Source: JANRIC01 sp033765345
GTDB lineage: Bacteria > Bacteroidota > Bacteroidia > Cytophagales > Microscillaceae
Reading direction: 5' to 3'
NCBI GenBank assembly: GCA_033765345.1
Contig: JANRIC010000004.1
Coordinates: 1 to 64,000, forward strand
Length of the DNA stretch: 64,000 nt
Positions 43,508-52,677 of the stretch are shown piece after piece (positions within the stretch are counted from its first letter, which is position 1; the number at the start of each line of letters is the position of its first letter). A model generated the notes under the pieces. The model saw only the letters and a program-made list of their open reading frames with translations, had not been told where the DNA came from and did not search any database. Position numbers and translations under genes: made by a program.

Positions 43508-44341
43508 ATGGGCAGTGTAAAATTTTGGATTATTCTGATCTTTTGTTTGGCATTTTTTGATCTAAGCGCGCAAAAATCTGCTGATAAGCTTTTAGAATCT
43601 ATCTTGCCTCCGGGTTGTAATAAGATAGGCAATGATTTTTTTATAGATCAGATAGAAGTTTCAAACATAGTATGGCTGGAGTTTCTGGCTTATCTGAAGG
43701 CAAATAGCCCTGAACAATACCTGGCAAATCTGCCAGATACCACTGTCTGGACTGAGGGGGGTTATGGCTATTTGGGTAGTTTTGTAGACCCTTATTATGT
43801 GTATTATTTGAGTTATCCGGGCTTTAGGTTTTATCCGGTGGTGGGCGTAAGTTATGAGCAGGTTTTGAATTTTTGTGCATGGCGTTCTAATGCAGTTACT
43901 GAAAAATTTAACCTACACAAAAAAAGAAAATTCAAAAACTATGAGGTTGAATTTAGCTTTCGGCTTCCTACCAAAGCCGAGTGGGAGCAAGCGGCTCGCT
44001 CCGACAATGACCCAGTATATGGATTTAGCCCCTTGAAAGCCAAAGATGCCAAACTATATCCTTCGGGCTATCCGGCCAATTATAAAAAAGAAAAACGAAA
44101 TCCAGAAAATGCTTCTTTGATTACAGAATATGTCTATGCTTATCCCCGCAATACTTATGGTTTATACAATATGATCGGCAATGTAGCCGAAATGGTCGCC
44201 GACAAAGGCATCGCCAAAGGAGGAAGTTGGACAGACAAGCTGGAAGATTGCGCCATTGACAAACAAAAAACCTATACCGCCCCTACGGCCTGGCTGGGCT
44301 TTAGATGTGTCTGTACAGTAGCACTAAAGCCTCTCCCCTAA
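43508..44341 (+). CDS. Exported SUMF1/formylglycine-generating-enzyme-fold protein
   Basis: I start at 43508 (MGSVKFWIIL) because the preceding in-frame codons (from 43445) come from a repeated GGAATTGATTTTATGTTATT stretch next to the array. The protein has a signal peptide (ending LSAQ) and a SUMF1-type fold: FFIDQIEVSNIVWLEFL at the start, FRLPTKAEWEQAAR in the middle, NVAEMVADKGIAKGGSW and GFRCVC at the end. Bacteroidota use this fold in gliding/T9SS proteins such as GldJ and GldK as well as in enzymes. The pair of catalytic cysteines of true FGE is not arranged clearly here, so I would not call it an enzyme. Confidence 0.75.
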   Translation: MGSVKFWIILIFCLAFFDLSAQKSADKLLESILPPGCNKIGNDFFIDQIEVSNIVWLEFLAYLKANSPEQYLANLPDTTVWTEGGYGYLGSFVDPYYVYYLSYPGFRFYPVVGVSYEQVLNFCAWRSNAVTEKFNLHKKRKFKNYEVEFSFRLPTKAEWEQAARSDNDPVYGFSPLKAKDAKLYPSGYPANYKKEKRNPENASLITEYVYAYPRNTYGLYNMIGNVAEMVADKGIAKGGSWTDKLEDCAIDKQKTYTAPTAWLGFRCVCTVALKPLP

Positions 44342-44431
44342 GTGAATCCCGACATAAAAATTTATTGTGATCCCATTTGAATATTGGGATAAAGTAGATA
44401 ATTTTAACCATTCATCAAACAGATTTAATGT

Positions 44432-45103
44432 ATGAAAATATTCCTTTATCCTTGTATCATTTTTTTCTTGCTACAGTTTTTATCTTCTTGCCAAGTAGTG
44501 TATCGAGGCATTACAGAACCCGAGGAAACCATTACACCGGAGCTTTTGGCTACCATACCTTTGAATAAAAAATACAAAATCGCTGACAAAGTTCGTAATG
44601 ACCAAATTGTATGGAGAGTAAAATATGTGGATTCGGCTTATGTATACGGTAAAGTGACTAAATTTAATTTTTTTCCTTTACTTCCTTTAATTATCCATCA
44701 GAAAGATTCTGTGGCTATTCAGAATATATCAAGGATGGAAATTGAAGAAAAGAAAAAAGGAATCATATATAGCTACATGAGAATTCATAAAAAAAATCAA
44801 GCCATAGATTCTTCTGTCATTGCCAAGATCGAGCCCTTTCAAAATTACAAAATAGAAGACAAGTCCGGGCAATCATTCAAAATGCGGGTTACCGCCATAG
44901 ATTCAACTGAAATTTATGGAAGACTCAAAATAAAATCCAAGGCACTGGGTGAAAAACTAAGCATTCCTTTTAAAAATATCCAAACAATCAAAAAACAGGA
45001 GGTCAGTTATTCCAAAAATATATTGGTGTATACCGGAAGTACATTGGCAATAACTTATGTATCAGTCTTTCTCACGCTTGTATCCCTTGGATTAGTGTGG
45101 TAA
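44432..45103 (+). CDS. Lipoprotein with two internal repeats
   Basis: A 223-residue protein of unknown function. It has a lipoprotein signal (LSSC, Cys20) and a hydrophobic C-terminal helix (about 198-220). Two copies of a roughly 70-residue module are visible: KYKIADKVRND with YVDSAYVYGKVTKF, and NYKIEDKSGQS with AIDSTEIYGRLKIK, each ending in an isoleucine-rich strand near an IQNISRMEI or FKNIQTIKK segment. It follows the SUMF1-type gene by 90 bp. Confidence 0.6.
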   Translation: MKIFLYPCIIFFLLQFLSSCQVVYRGITEPEETITPELLATIPLNKKYKIADKVRNDQIVWRVKYVDSAYVYGKVTKFNFFPLLPLIIHQKDSVAIQNISRMEIEEKKKGIIYSYMRIHKKNQAIDSSVIAKIEPFQNYKIEDKSGQSFKMRVTAIDSTEIYGRLKIKSKALGEKLSIPFKNIQTIKKQEVSYSKNILVYTGSTLAITYVSVFLTLVSLGLVW

Positions 45104-45248
45104 GTAGCCCATAGTAATTAATTGATAGCCCATAGCAAATACAATTGCGTTGGTTGTCAATTAATTATGAAAATGACTCATATAAACTAATTGTAGGCAA
45201 CTACTTAGTATTAAAATTATATCTTAGTTCTTCTACATCACTTGCAAA

Positions 45249-46118
45249 TTACTTCCCTCCACCCTGCATTTCTGACAATTTCCTGTACAGTTCTGCTTCT
45301 TCGGGAGAGAGCTTGGCGGGGATATTGACCTGTATGGTCAAGTAAAGATCGCCAAAAAGGCGAGGGTTTTGAGAGAAAGGCATGCCGAGTTTACGGAGGC
45401 GCAGCTGTTTGTTGCTTTGTGTGCCAGGGGGGATTTCTACCTGGATTTGTCCGTTGAGGGTTTGGACATTGACCTTGCCGCCAAGTACTGCCGTGTGAAG
45501 ATCGATGCTTTTATCACGATAGAGGTCATTGCCTTTGCGCTCAAAAAGGGCATGCTGGGCAATATGCACTTTGACGAGCAAATCACCCCTAGATTCGGGA
45601 GCTAATCCTGGCGCACCTTTGCCTTGTAAACGAAGTAGCTGCCCACTGTTGATACCTGGGTTAATCTTGATTTTGAATTTTTCATCCCCCACGCTCAAGA
45701 TTTTATCGGCACCCGTATAAGCTTCCTCGAGGCTGATGATGAGGTCTTTTTCTATGTTTTTTCCTTTTTCTTCCATACCACTGAAAAATTGGCTAAAAAA
45801 AGAAGAAAACGCGCCTCCCGTAAAACCATCAAAAATATCTTTGAGATTAAAATCAATGTCAAAATTAACATCACTGATGTCTACATTCTCAAATTGCTTC
45901 CAATTTTCTCCCAAAAAATCGTATTTTCGTCTTTTAGTAGGGTCACTGAGTACATTATAGGCTTCGGAGATTTCCTGAAATTTCTTTTCGGATTTTTTAT
46001 CTCCCTGGTTTTTGTCAGGATGGTATTTGATGGCTAGTTCACGGTAGGCTTTTTTGATTTCTTCTTGTGAGGCAAAACGACTTACACCCAAGACTTTATA
46101 ATAATCTTTATATTCCAT
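45249..46118 (-). CDS. DnaJ/CbpA-type co-chaperone
   Basis: A 289-residue J-domain protein: J domain (1-70) with HPD at 33-35, a short G/F-like linker (about 75-110) and the two beta-barrel substrate domains (about 118-285: [43 protein letters not shown]). There is no zinc-finger domain (no CxxCxGxG repeats), which fits CbpA-type and not DnaJ. It delivers substrate to Hsp70 (DnaK). It is divergent from the comM-like gene. Confidence 0.88.
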   Translation of the reverse strand: MEYKDYYKVLGVSRFASQEEIKKAYRELAIKYHPDKNQGDKKSEKKFQEISEAYNVLSDPTKRRKYDFLGENWKQFENVDISDVNFDIDFNLKDIFDGFTGGAFSSFFSQFFSGMEEKGKNIEKDLIISLEEAYTGADKILSVGDEKFKIKINPGINSGQLLRLQGKGAPGLAPESRGDLLVKVHIAQHALFERKGNDLYRDKSIDLHTAVLGGKVNVQTLNGQIQVEIPPGTQSNKQLRLRKLGMPFSQNPRLFGDLYLTIQVNIPAKLSPEEAELYRKLSEMQGGGK

Positions 46119-46205
46119 AAATCACTCGATTTTTAATTTTTTTTTGGCATTTTTGACCCAAACACACTAAATTATGCATTCAAATTCTTTTAACCAAAAA
46201 AAACT

Positions 46206-47744
46206 ATGCTTGCAAAAACTTACGGTAGTTCAGTGTATGGAATAGATGCCTCAGTCATTACAATTGAAGTGAATGTAACCCAGGGTACAAAATTTTTTAT
46301 GGTGGGGTTGCCCGATAATGCCGTCAAAGAAAGCCAACAAAGGGTTGAAGCTGCCATCAAACACCTCGGCTTCCGCTATCCCCGTCAAAAAATTTTGATT
46401 AACCTTGCCCCTGCTGACATCCGCAAAGAAGGAGCCGCTTATGACCTGCCCATTGCACTGGGTATCCTCGCAGGTTCGGAGCAACTTCCGATGGATGCAT
46501 TGGACAAATACCTGATCATGGGTGAATTATCTCTGGACGGCGCACTTCGTCCGATCAAAGGTGTATTACCGATTGCTATTGAGGCGCGTAAGCAAAAGTA
46601 CAAAGGTTTTATCCTTCCTTCCGAAAATGCCCCCGAAGCCGCTATTGTCAATAACCTAGACATCATCGGCGTAAATAACCTGGAGGAAGCCGTACAGTTT
46701 CTCAGGGGGAAATTAGACATCAAACCCCTGGTAACTGATACCAGAGATATGTTTTTTGCCACTTTGAATGCCTATGAAGCAGATTTTGCCAATGTGCAAG
46801 GGCAGGAAGACATCAAACGCGCCCTGGAAATAGCCGCCGCAGGTGGGCACAATGTCATTATGATCGGCCCTCCGGGTGCTGGTAAAACAATGCTTGCCAA
46901 ACGCCTGCCGTCTATCTTGCCTCCCCTGACGCTTCAGGAAGCCCTCGAGACCACCAAAATCCATTCCGTAGCTGGTCGCTTGGGCAAAGATGCTGCCCTG
47001 ATCAACCTACGCCCTTTTCGATCACCCCACCATACGATCAGTGATGTGGCTCTTGTAGGTGGAGGTGGCATTCCCCAACCGGGTGAAATCTCACTGGCGC
47101 ACCACGGAGTGCTGTTTTTGGATGAATTGCCGGAGTTTAAGCGAACCGTGCTTGAAGTCATGCGACAGCCTTTGGAGGAGCGCAAAGTGACCATTTCTAG
47201 GGCAAAGGTGTCCGTTGAATTTCCAGCCAATTTTATGCTTATTGCCAGTATGAACCCTTGCCCCTGCGGCTATTACAATCACCCGGAGAAGGAATGTGTC
47301 TGTAGCCCTGGTATCGTACAGCGATATTTGAATAAAATCAGCGGTCCTTTGCTAGATCGCATTGACCTGCACGTGGAAGTAACGCCCGTTTCTTTTGATG
47401 AAATGGTCGCCAATCGCCAGAATGAAAGCAGCGAACAAATCCGCGCCCGCGTAATTGCCGCCCGAGAAATTCAAATTGAAAGATTCAAAACACAAAAAGA
47501 CATTTTCTCCAATGCAATGATGGGTTCGGCACAGGTCAAGGAAGTCTGTGTGATCAATGCCGCTGGGCAAACCATGCTCAAAAAAGCGATGGAACGCCTC
47601 AATCTCTCAGCCAGAGCCTATGACCGCATCCTGAAAGTATCCCGTACGATTGCCGACCTCGCAGGGAGTGAAGACATTAAAATAGAACATCTGGCAGAAG
47701 CCATTCAATACCGAAGCCTGGATCGGGAGAATTGGGCGGGGTAG
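46206..47744 (+). CDS. comM: YifB/ComM-family Mg-chelatase-like AAA ATPase
   Basis: A 512-residue AAA+ ATPase. The N-terminal LonC-type domain (1-170: YGIDASVITIEVNVTQGTKF, FMVGLPDNAVKES) precedes a Mg-chelatase-like AAA domain with Walker A GPPGAGKTM (near 222), Walker B GVLFLDELPEF (near 302) and FRSPHHTISD, then a zinc-type CPCGYYNHPEKECVC motif and an arginine finger region. ComM proteins promote branch migration during natural transformation in some bacteria. The single gene is well conserved. Confidence 0.92.
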   Translation: MLAKTYGSSVYGIDASVITIEVNVTQGTKFFMVGLPDNAVKESQQRVEAAIKHLGFRYPRQKILINLAPADIRKEGAAYDLPIALGILAGSEQLPMDALDKYLIMGELSLDGALRPIKGVLPIAIEARKQKYKGFILPSENAPEAAIVNNLDIIGVNNLEEAVQFLRGKLDIKPLVTDTRDMFFATLNAYEADFANVQGQEDIKRALEIAAAGGHNVIMIGPPGAGKTMLAKRLPSILPPLTLQEALETTKIHSVAGRLGKDAALINLRPFRSPHHTISDVALVGGGGIPQPGEISLAHHGVLFLDELPEFKRTVLEVMRQPLEERKVTISRAKVSVEFPANFMLIASMNPCPCGYYNHPEKECVCSPGIVQRYLNKISGPLLDRIDLHVEVTPVSFDEMVANRQNESSEQIRARVIAAREIQIERFKTQKDIFSNAMMGSAQVKEVCVINAAGQTMLKKAMERLNLSARAYDRILKVSRTIADLAGSEDIKIEHLAEAIQYRSLDRENWAG

Positions 47745-48254
47745 TGAAATGAATTGGGTAGCAGTTTCCGAGGTTTGTACGCCAACGTCAGGGATTAGGA
47801 TGTTTTAGTCCTTCTTGAGCTTCTTAAAGTCTTTTTTCAAAATTATACCCAGATTGAAGTGATTTGCCTGATTTTCTTGATTGATTAGCTTGATTATTAA
47901 TGATTTAAAAGCTAAAATCTCGGAAAACCACTTCGGTTTGAGTATATATTTACTTTCAGCGTTGCTGATAAATTTCTAGGTGGTGTTAAACAAGTAATGC
48001 TGTTCGCTCGAAAAGAAACGAAAATAAGAAAGAAATTTGGTTCTTCCGTGCTTTTAGCGCATTGTTAAGTATTCAGAGAATGCTAACACTATATTTTCGC
48101 TCAACAGAGGCTTGGTGAAGACACCAAGCTGGGCGGTAGTACACTCCTATAACTTGATCGTTAAATCAGACAAATAGAAAAACTCTGGGAACTTTCATAA
48201 AACCACAAAAAAGTCTATCAAAAAACCTAGCTTTACAATAAAAATTATCAAGTT
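47745..48254. other. 510-bp intergenic region, no gene seen
   Basis: No coding stretch is supported on either strand. It holds one GTG-AAGA-CAC hairpin (annotated). Upstream of the nuclease gene at 48255 I see no consensus promoter. Confidence 0.5.
48110..48129. repeat. Hairpin with GTG-AAGA-CAC tip
   Basis: Perfect arms GCTTGGTG and CACCAAGC around AAGA. The tip matches the two hairpins at 11067-11125 (GTG-CAGA-CAC) while the outer stem differs, making three members of one small family in this window. Confidence 0.75.
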
Positions 48255-49073
48255 ATGATACTTGCAAGGTTAGATAATGAAGTGTTTTTCAAAAAAGCCT
48301 TTACAGACGAGATCGTATTTAAAGCTTTTGTCAAGGATATTGTAGGTATCGAGATAGAACCTCACAAAATTGAGACAGAAAAAGCTTTTCAACCCAAAAT
48401 AGGCAATATTGCTTTTAAATATGACATTTTTGCAGAAGATATCAAACGCAGAATAGTGATAGAAATCCAAAAAGTGGAATATGACCATAACTTCGATAGA
48501 TTCTTACACTACCATCTACAAGCCATCACAGAGCAACAACGAAGTTCGGAAGATTACTCTGTAGAAAAAACGGTTTATACGATTGTAATCATGACTGCAC
48601 CTTACAAAATAAATCCCAAAACCCATCAATTGTACAAAGATGAAGTGTTAATATCGAGCTTAAACCCTAAAAATTTAAAGGATATAGAATGCAAAATTTT
48701 TAATCACGAACTAATTTTTTTGAACCCTAACTACAAGGGGCAAGATACCCCCCAAAATTACAGAGATTGGTTAGACCTCATTTATGAAAGCATACATAAT
48801 CCCGAAAACCCACAAATCAATACCCAAAACGCAGGGGTGAAACGCGTTACTGAAATAGTAAGCTACGAAAATATCAGCCCCGAAGAATGGGAAGAAGCAA
48901 AAATAGAGGCTTCTAAACGTCAAGTGATTACACTTGAAAGGGAAGAAGAAAGAAAAGATACACAAAAGGAAATTGCCAAAAATCTTTTACAAACTACGCT
49001 TCCTGATGCAGAAATAGCCAAACATACAGGACTGACTATTGAACAAATAGAACAACTGCGTAAAGAATTGTAA
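48255..49073 (+). CDS. Rpn/PD-(D/E)XK nuclease family protein, second copy
   Basis: A 272-residue relative of the protein at 32712-33569 with a different core. The N-terminal MILARLDNEVFFKKAFTDEI and the motif FKYDIFAEDIKRRIVIEIQKVEY (split D and E-x-Q residues of the nuclease fold) are characteristic of the PD-(D/E)XK transposase-type group, followed by an RFLHYHLQAI segment. The C-terminal tail EIAKHTGLTIEQIEQLRKEL is almost identical to that of the other copy, so the tail is a shared module. A 41-bp repeat follows the gene directly. Confidence 0.78.
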   Translation: MILARLDNEVFFKKAFTDEIVFKAFVKDIVGIEIEPHKIETEKAFQPKIGNIAFKYDIFAEDIKRRIVIEIQKVEYDHNFDRFLHYHLQAITEQQRSSEDYSVEKTVYTIVIMTAPYKINPKTHQLYKDEVLISSLNPKNLKDIECKIFNHELIFLNPNYKGQDTPQNYRDWLDLIYESIHNPENPQINTQNAGVKRVTEIVSYENISPEEWEEAKIEASKRQVITLEREEERKDTQKEIAKNLLQTTLPDAEIAKHTGLTIEQIEQLRKEL

Positions 49074-49087
49074 TGACGAATACCACG

Positions 49088-49210
49088 CCCCAATTTCCTT
49101 GAAATCAACTGTGGGAAACAAAATCAGACCTCGATTTCCTTGAAATCAACCGTGGGAAGCAATACCAGGCTCCAATTTCCCCAAAAACAACTGTGGGAAG
49201 CAATACCAAA
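49088..49210. repeat. 41-bp imperfect direct repeat, three units
   Basis: Three consecutive 41-bp units, each with CAATTTCC...CAACTGTGGGAAGCAATACC-like sequence; ATTTCC recurs at 49093, 49134 and 49175. The third is the most diverged. They start just after the stop of the nuclease gene at 49073. Confidence 0.85.
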
Positions 49211-49347
49211 CCATGTTATTTTTCATGATTCATTAAAATGTTAGAATAAACATTTTTTTCGTCATCAATACATAACAAAGACCTATCACAAAGGCTTTTA
49301 GTAAAACGATAAGTTAAAAAATCAGAAAAACGGGTATAGCATCTACC

Positions 49348-49962
49348 ATGATACTAAAAAAAGAAGATATCGATCAATTAGACCAGAATTACAGAAGAAC
49401 CTTCGTAAATTCCCTGGCGGGTTTCCGACAGGCTGTATTGGTTGGCACAAAGTCCTTAGCTGGTGACCCTAATTTAGCTATATTTAATTCGCTCATACAC
49501 TTGGGTGCAAACCCGGCCTTGTTTGGGCTAATAAGCAGACCTGATGTGGTTCAAAGAGATACCCTGCAAAACATTCTGGATACCAAAGAATATTCGTTAA
49601 ACTACGTTAAGGCTTCCCTGTATGAAAAAGCACATCATACATCTGCCCGCTATGAAAAAAATGTCTCTGAATTTGAAAAAGCAGGATTTCAGGAAATATA
49701 CCGTCCACCCCACTATGCCCCTTTTGTGGAGGAGGCTGTTGTAAAAATAGCCATGAAATTTGAGCAATGCATCGATATTCCACTCAATGGCACCTTACTT
49801 ATCATTGGTAGTGTGATGCAAGTTGAAATGAATGACTCTGTACTTGGTGCGGACGGTTTTGTTGGTCTATCAGAAGAAGAAGTATTGATCAGTCAAGGGC
49901 TGGATGCTTATTTTATTTCCAAAGAGATAGGCCGTTTGCCGTATGCCAAACCATTGCCTTGA
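49348..49962 (+). CDS. Flavin reductase-like domain protein
   Basis: A 204-residue protein. The pattern FVNSLAGFRQAVLVGTKS at the start, NLAIFNSLIHLGANPALFGLISRP in the middle and a late GTLLIIGSVMQVEM strand is that of FMN-binding flavin reductase-like proteins, which supply reduced flavin to partner enzymes or bind flavin themselves. It lies 61 bp upstream of the photolyase gene on the same strand, which suggests a functional link to its flavin, an inference. Confidence 0.72.
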   Translation: MILKKEDIDQLDQNYRRTFVNSLAGFRQAVLVGTKSLAGDPNLAIFNSLIHLGANPALFGLISRPDVVQRDTLQNILDTKEYSLNYVKASLYEKAHHTSARYEKNVSEFEKAGFQEIYRPPHYAPFVEEAVVKIAMKFEQCIDIPLNGTLLIIGSVMQVEMNDSVLGADGFVGLSEEEVLISQGLDAYFISKEIGRLPYAKPLP

Positions 49963-50023
49963 TTGTTTTCAGAGTCATTGAACTTTTGTGTTAGCCATAC
50001 AATATAATTGAACAAGCCAAAAA

Positions 50024-51499
50024 ATGATACAAGTCGGAATCGTTTTCCCACATCAATTATTTGAACAAAACATACTTGCATCCACTTGTGATACTATTTA
50101 CCTGGTTGAAGAGTGGCTATTTTTTAAGCAATACAATTTTCACAAGCGTAAAATTGCATTTCACAGAGCAAGTATGAAATTTTATGAAAATTACCTCCAA
50201 TCCAAAAATATTCGGGTGGTTTATATTGATTCTTTTAATCAGCTATCCGATGTAAGAAATCTGATTCCTTATTTGAAAACACAAGGAATTCATTCATTTG
50301 AATACGTAGATACAAGCGATGACTGGCTTGAACAAAGGATTAGCAAGGCATCAGTCGCTCAAGAACTGGGTAAAATCAAACACCCTACTCCCCTATTTCT
50401 TAATTCTACTGATGAAATCACTCATTATTTCTCTGATAAAAAGAGAATGTTTCAAACTGATTTTTACAAATATCAGCGGCAGAGCAAAAATATTTTAATG
50501 GACAATCAAAAAAATCCTTTGGGGGGAAAATGGACGTATGATGTTGAGAACAGGCTCAAATATCCAAAGGGGAAAATACCTCCCCAAGTTGAATTTTTAA
50601 AGCCCAATCCTTTTTATACAGATTCCATCACATATATAAATACCTATTTTTCGCATAACTACGGCCTGCTGAATACTGATTTTATTTATCCGACTACTTT
50701 TGACGAAAGCCGAAAATGGCTTCAAGCTTTTTTCGAGACACGATTTTCAGAATTTGGTGCTTATGAAGATGCTATCTTGGCGAATGCACATTTTCTGCAT
50801 CATAGCGTCCTTACACCTATGCTAAACACCGGATTGTTGACACCTCAATTGATTATCGAGGAGGCTCTGGAATATGCCAACGAGCACGAAATCCCTTTAA
50901 ATTCTTTAGAAGGTTTTATAAGGCAAATTTTAGGTTGGAGAGAGTTTATCAAAGCCGTCTATGAATTAAAAGGCAGAGAAGAACGGAAAAAAAATTACTG
51001 GGGCTTTAGCCGGAAAATACCTGCCTCGTTTTGGAACGGCACCACAGGAATAGACCCGATAGATATCACCATAAAAAAAGTTTTAGAAACTGCTTATTGT
51101 CATCACATTGAGCGACTTATGGTATTGGGCAACTTTATGTTATTGTGCGAATTTGACCCTGACGAGGTTTACCGTTGGTTTATGGAGCTTTTTATAGATG
51201 CCTATGACTGGGTGATGGTGCCTAATATTTATGGCATGAGCCAATTTGCCGACGGCGGATTGATGGCAACCAAACCTTATATCAGTGGCAGTAATTATTT
51301 AATCAAAATGAGTGACTTTAAAAAGGGCGAATGGCAACACGTTTGGGATGGATTATTCTGGAGATTTATGCATACACACAGGGATTTTTTTAGCCAGAAC
51401 CCCAGATTGGGTATGCTGATAAAAAGCTTTGATAAAATGCCCACTACAAAACAGCAGGCACATTTAAATCACGCACAACAATTTCTTAATTCACTTTAA
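50024..51499 (+). CDS. Cryptochrome/photolyase-related protein lacking Fe-S cysteines
   Basis: A 491-residue protein of the prokaryotic cryptochrome / Fe-S photolyase group (PhrB-like). Family signatures include FPHQLFEQN near the start, KYQRQSKNILMD, GGKWTYDVENR, QILGWREFI (FAD-binding region) and AYCHHIERLMVLGNF, then VPNIYGMSQFADGGLMATKPY. In the PhrB type four cysteines hold a 4Fe-4S cluster, two in a YCxxC motif after MSD. Here the segment after MSD reads FKKGEWQHVWDGLFW, and the upstream position carries no cysteine, so the cluster seems lost. It should still bind FAD and probably repairs (6-4) or cyclobutane lesions, or serves as a sensor. Confidence 0.82.
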   Translation: MIQVGIVFPHQLFEQNILASTCDTIYLVEEWLFFKQYNFHKRKIAFHRASMKFYENYLQSKNIRVVYIDSFNQLSDVRNLIPYLKTQGIHSFEYVDTSDDWLEQRISKASVAQELGKIKHPTPLFLNSTDEITHYFSDKKRMFQTDFYKYQRQSKNILMDNQKNPLGGKWTYDVENRLKYPKGKIPPQVEFLKPNPFYTDSITYINTYFSHNYGLLNTDFIYPTTFDESRKWLQAFFETRFSEFGAYEDAILANAHFLHHSVLTPMLNTGLLTPQLIIEEALEYANEHEIPLNSLEGFIRQILGWREFIKAVYELKGREERKKNYWGFSRKIPASFWNGTTGIDPIDITIKKVLETAYCHHIERLMVLGNFMLLCEFDPDEVYRWFMELFIDAYDWVMVPNIYGMSQFADGGLMATKPYISGSNYLIKMSDFKKGEWQHVWDGLFWRFMHTHRDFFSQNPRLGMLIKSFDKMPTTKQQAHLNHAQQFLNSL

Positions 51500-51664
51500 A
51501 ATACCAAAACACCGTAAATTTACAAAAAATTATTTTTAGGAAGGAGTAAAGCACATAAACACAGCCGCATGATGAGAAAGTCCTGCTGATCATTCCACTT
51601 TGCACACGAGTTTTTTCTTGTAAAATATTTTGCGAAATAGTGTACAATCTACATACAAAACAAA

Positions 51665-52234
51665 ATGATAGAAGTTTTACGACAACATATTATAAAAAGA
51701 CTGGGCGATAATCTTGACAACTTAGACCTTGTTCTCTCGAAATTCAAACCCCTTGTAACCAAAAGGAACGAACAAATTCTCACACAAGGCGACACTTGTA
51801 AACACGTGTATTTCGTTGCAAAAGGATGTTTGCAGGTATATGTTTACGACCCTGAAATGAATGAAACCACCAGAGATATTGTAATTGAAGACAATTGGTG
51901 CAGCGAACTCATAAGTTTTGGTAGCGGACAGCCCGCAACTGAAAATATAAGGGCTGTCGAACCTTCGCATCTATTAGCTATTGACAGAAAGGGTTTTCAG
52001 GAAATGATGGAGACAGTTCCTCAATTTGATAAAGTGTATAAACAAATCTTGGAAGCCTCTTATGCCAATTCGGTTTATCGCATCAACACTTTCGTATCAC
52101 TTTCAGCCTTAGACAGAATAAAATGGTTGATGCAAAATAGACCCTCCTTTATGACACGACTTTCAAGCAAGCTGATAGCCTCTTATCTCGGAATCAATAA
52201 AGATGTATTCAGCCGACTGAAATCCAAATTGTAG
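51665..52234 (+). CDS. Crp/Fnr-family transcriptional regulator
   Basis: A 189-residue regulator with a cyclic-nucleotide-type beta-roll effector domain (about 15-115, NEQILTQGDTCKHVYFVAKG) and a short C-terminal winged helix (about 145-189, SSKLIASYLGINKDVFSRLKS). No cysteines are arranged as in Fnr, so oxygen sensing through an Fe-S cluster is unlikely. It may regulate the two genes that follow or the photolyase pair. Confidence 0.78.
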   Translation: MIEVLRQHIIKRLGDNLDNLDLVLSKFKPLVTKRNEQILTQGDTCKHVYFVAKGCLQVYVYDPEMNETTRDIVIEDNWCSELISFGSGQPATENIRAVEPSHLLAIDRKGFQEMMETVPQFDKVYKQILEASYANSVYRINTFVSLSALDRIKWLMQNRPSFMTRLSSKLIASYLGINKDVFSRLKSKL

Positions 52235-52247
52235 ACTTTTGTCATCA

Positions 52248-52275
52248 TTGAAAAAAATTGTGTTTGCCATCTTTG
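52248..52275 (+). promoter_or_regulatory. Weak promoter candidate for the YCII-like gene
   Basis: TTG (52248-52250), 17-bp gap, CATCTTTG (52268-52275), which differs from TAnnTTTG in the first base. It lies 31 bp before the ATG of the next gene. A separate transcript for the two small genes is therefore possible. Confidence 0.35.
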
Positions 52276-52306
52276 TATCATCATTCACAATTTAAATTAT
52301 AAAATA

Positions 52307-52663
52307 ATGACAGAGTATCTTTTGTTATTCCGTAATGCAAGTGCAGAAAACAATTATTTGACATCAACACAAGATATGGCCGAAGATATGCCTAAATGGC
52401 AATCTTGGATTGGTCATATCGCTATGCAAGGCAAACTAGTCAGCACCGCGCCCATTCGTTATGAAGCATCTATCGTTGACAACAACGGCATAACCCAGGG
52501 GCAGCCACACAAGGAAGCCAACAGCGTGATGGTTTCAGGCTTTTTACTATGTAAGTCCGATAGCTTGGAAGAAGTACAAGAATGGAGCAAAACTTGCCCA
52601 ATTTTGAAGTATCCGAACAGTTCAGTTGAAATCAGACCCTTAATCCCTTTCCCAACCAATTAA
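52307..52663 (+). CDS. YCII-related domain protein
   Basis: A 118-residue single-domain protein with the YCII/DGPF pattern: YLLLFRNASAENN at the start, WQSWIGHIAMQGKLVSTAP in the middle, and a GFLLCKSDSLEEVQEW helix followed by a strand rich in charged residues. Its chemistry is not established. A Crp/Fnr gene is upstream and a membrane protein follows by 14 bp. Confidence 0.72.
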   Translation: MTEYLLLFRNASAENNYLTSTQDMAEDMPKWQSWIGHIAMQGKLVSTAPIRYEASIVDNNGITQGQPHKEANSVMVSGFLLCKSDSLEEVQEWSKTCPILKYPNSSVEIRPLIPFPTN

Positions 52664-52677
52664 TCAGTTTTATAACC

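Noticed and set aside
43276..43632. Minus-strand frame rich in TPHTRHLTP
   Set aside because: It is a reading of the heptamer array and of the antisense of the SUMF1-type gene start.
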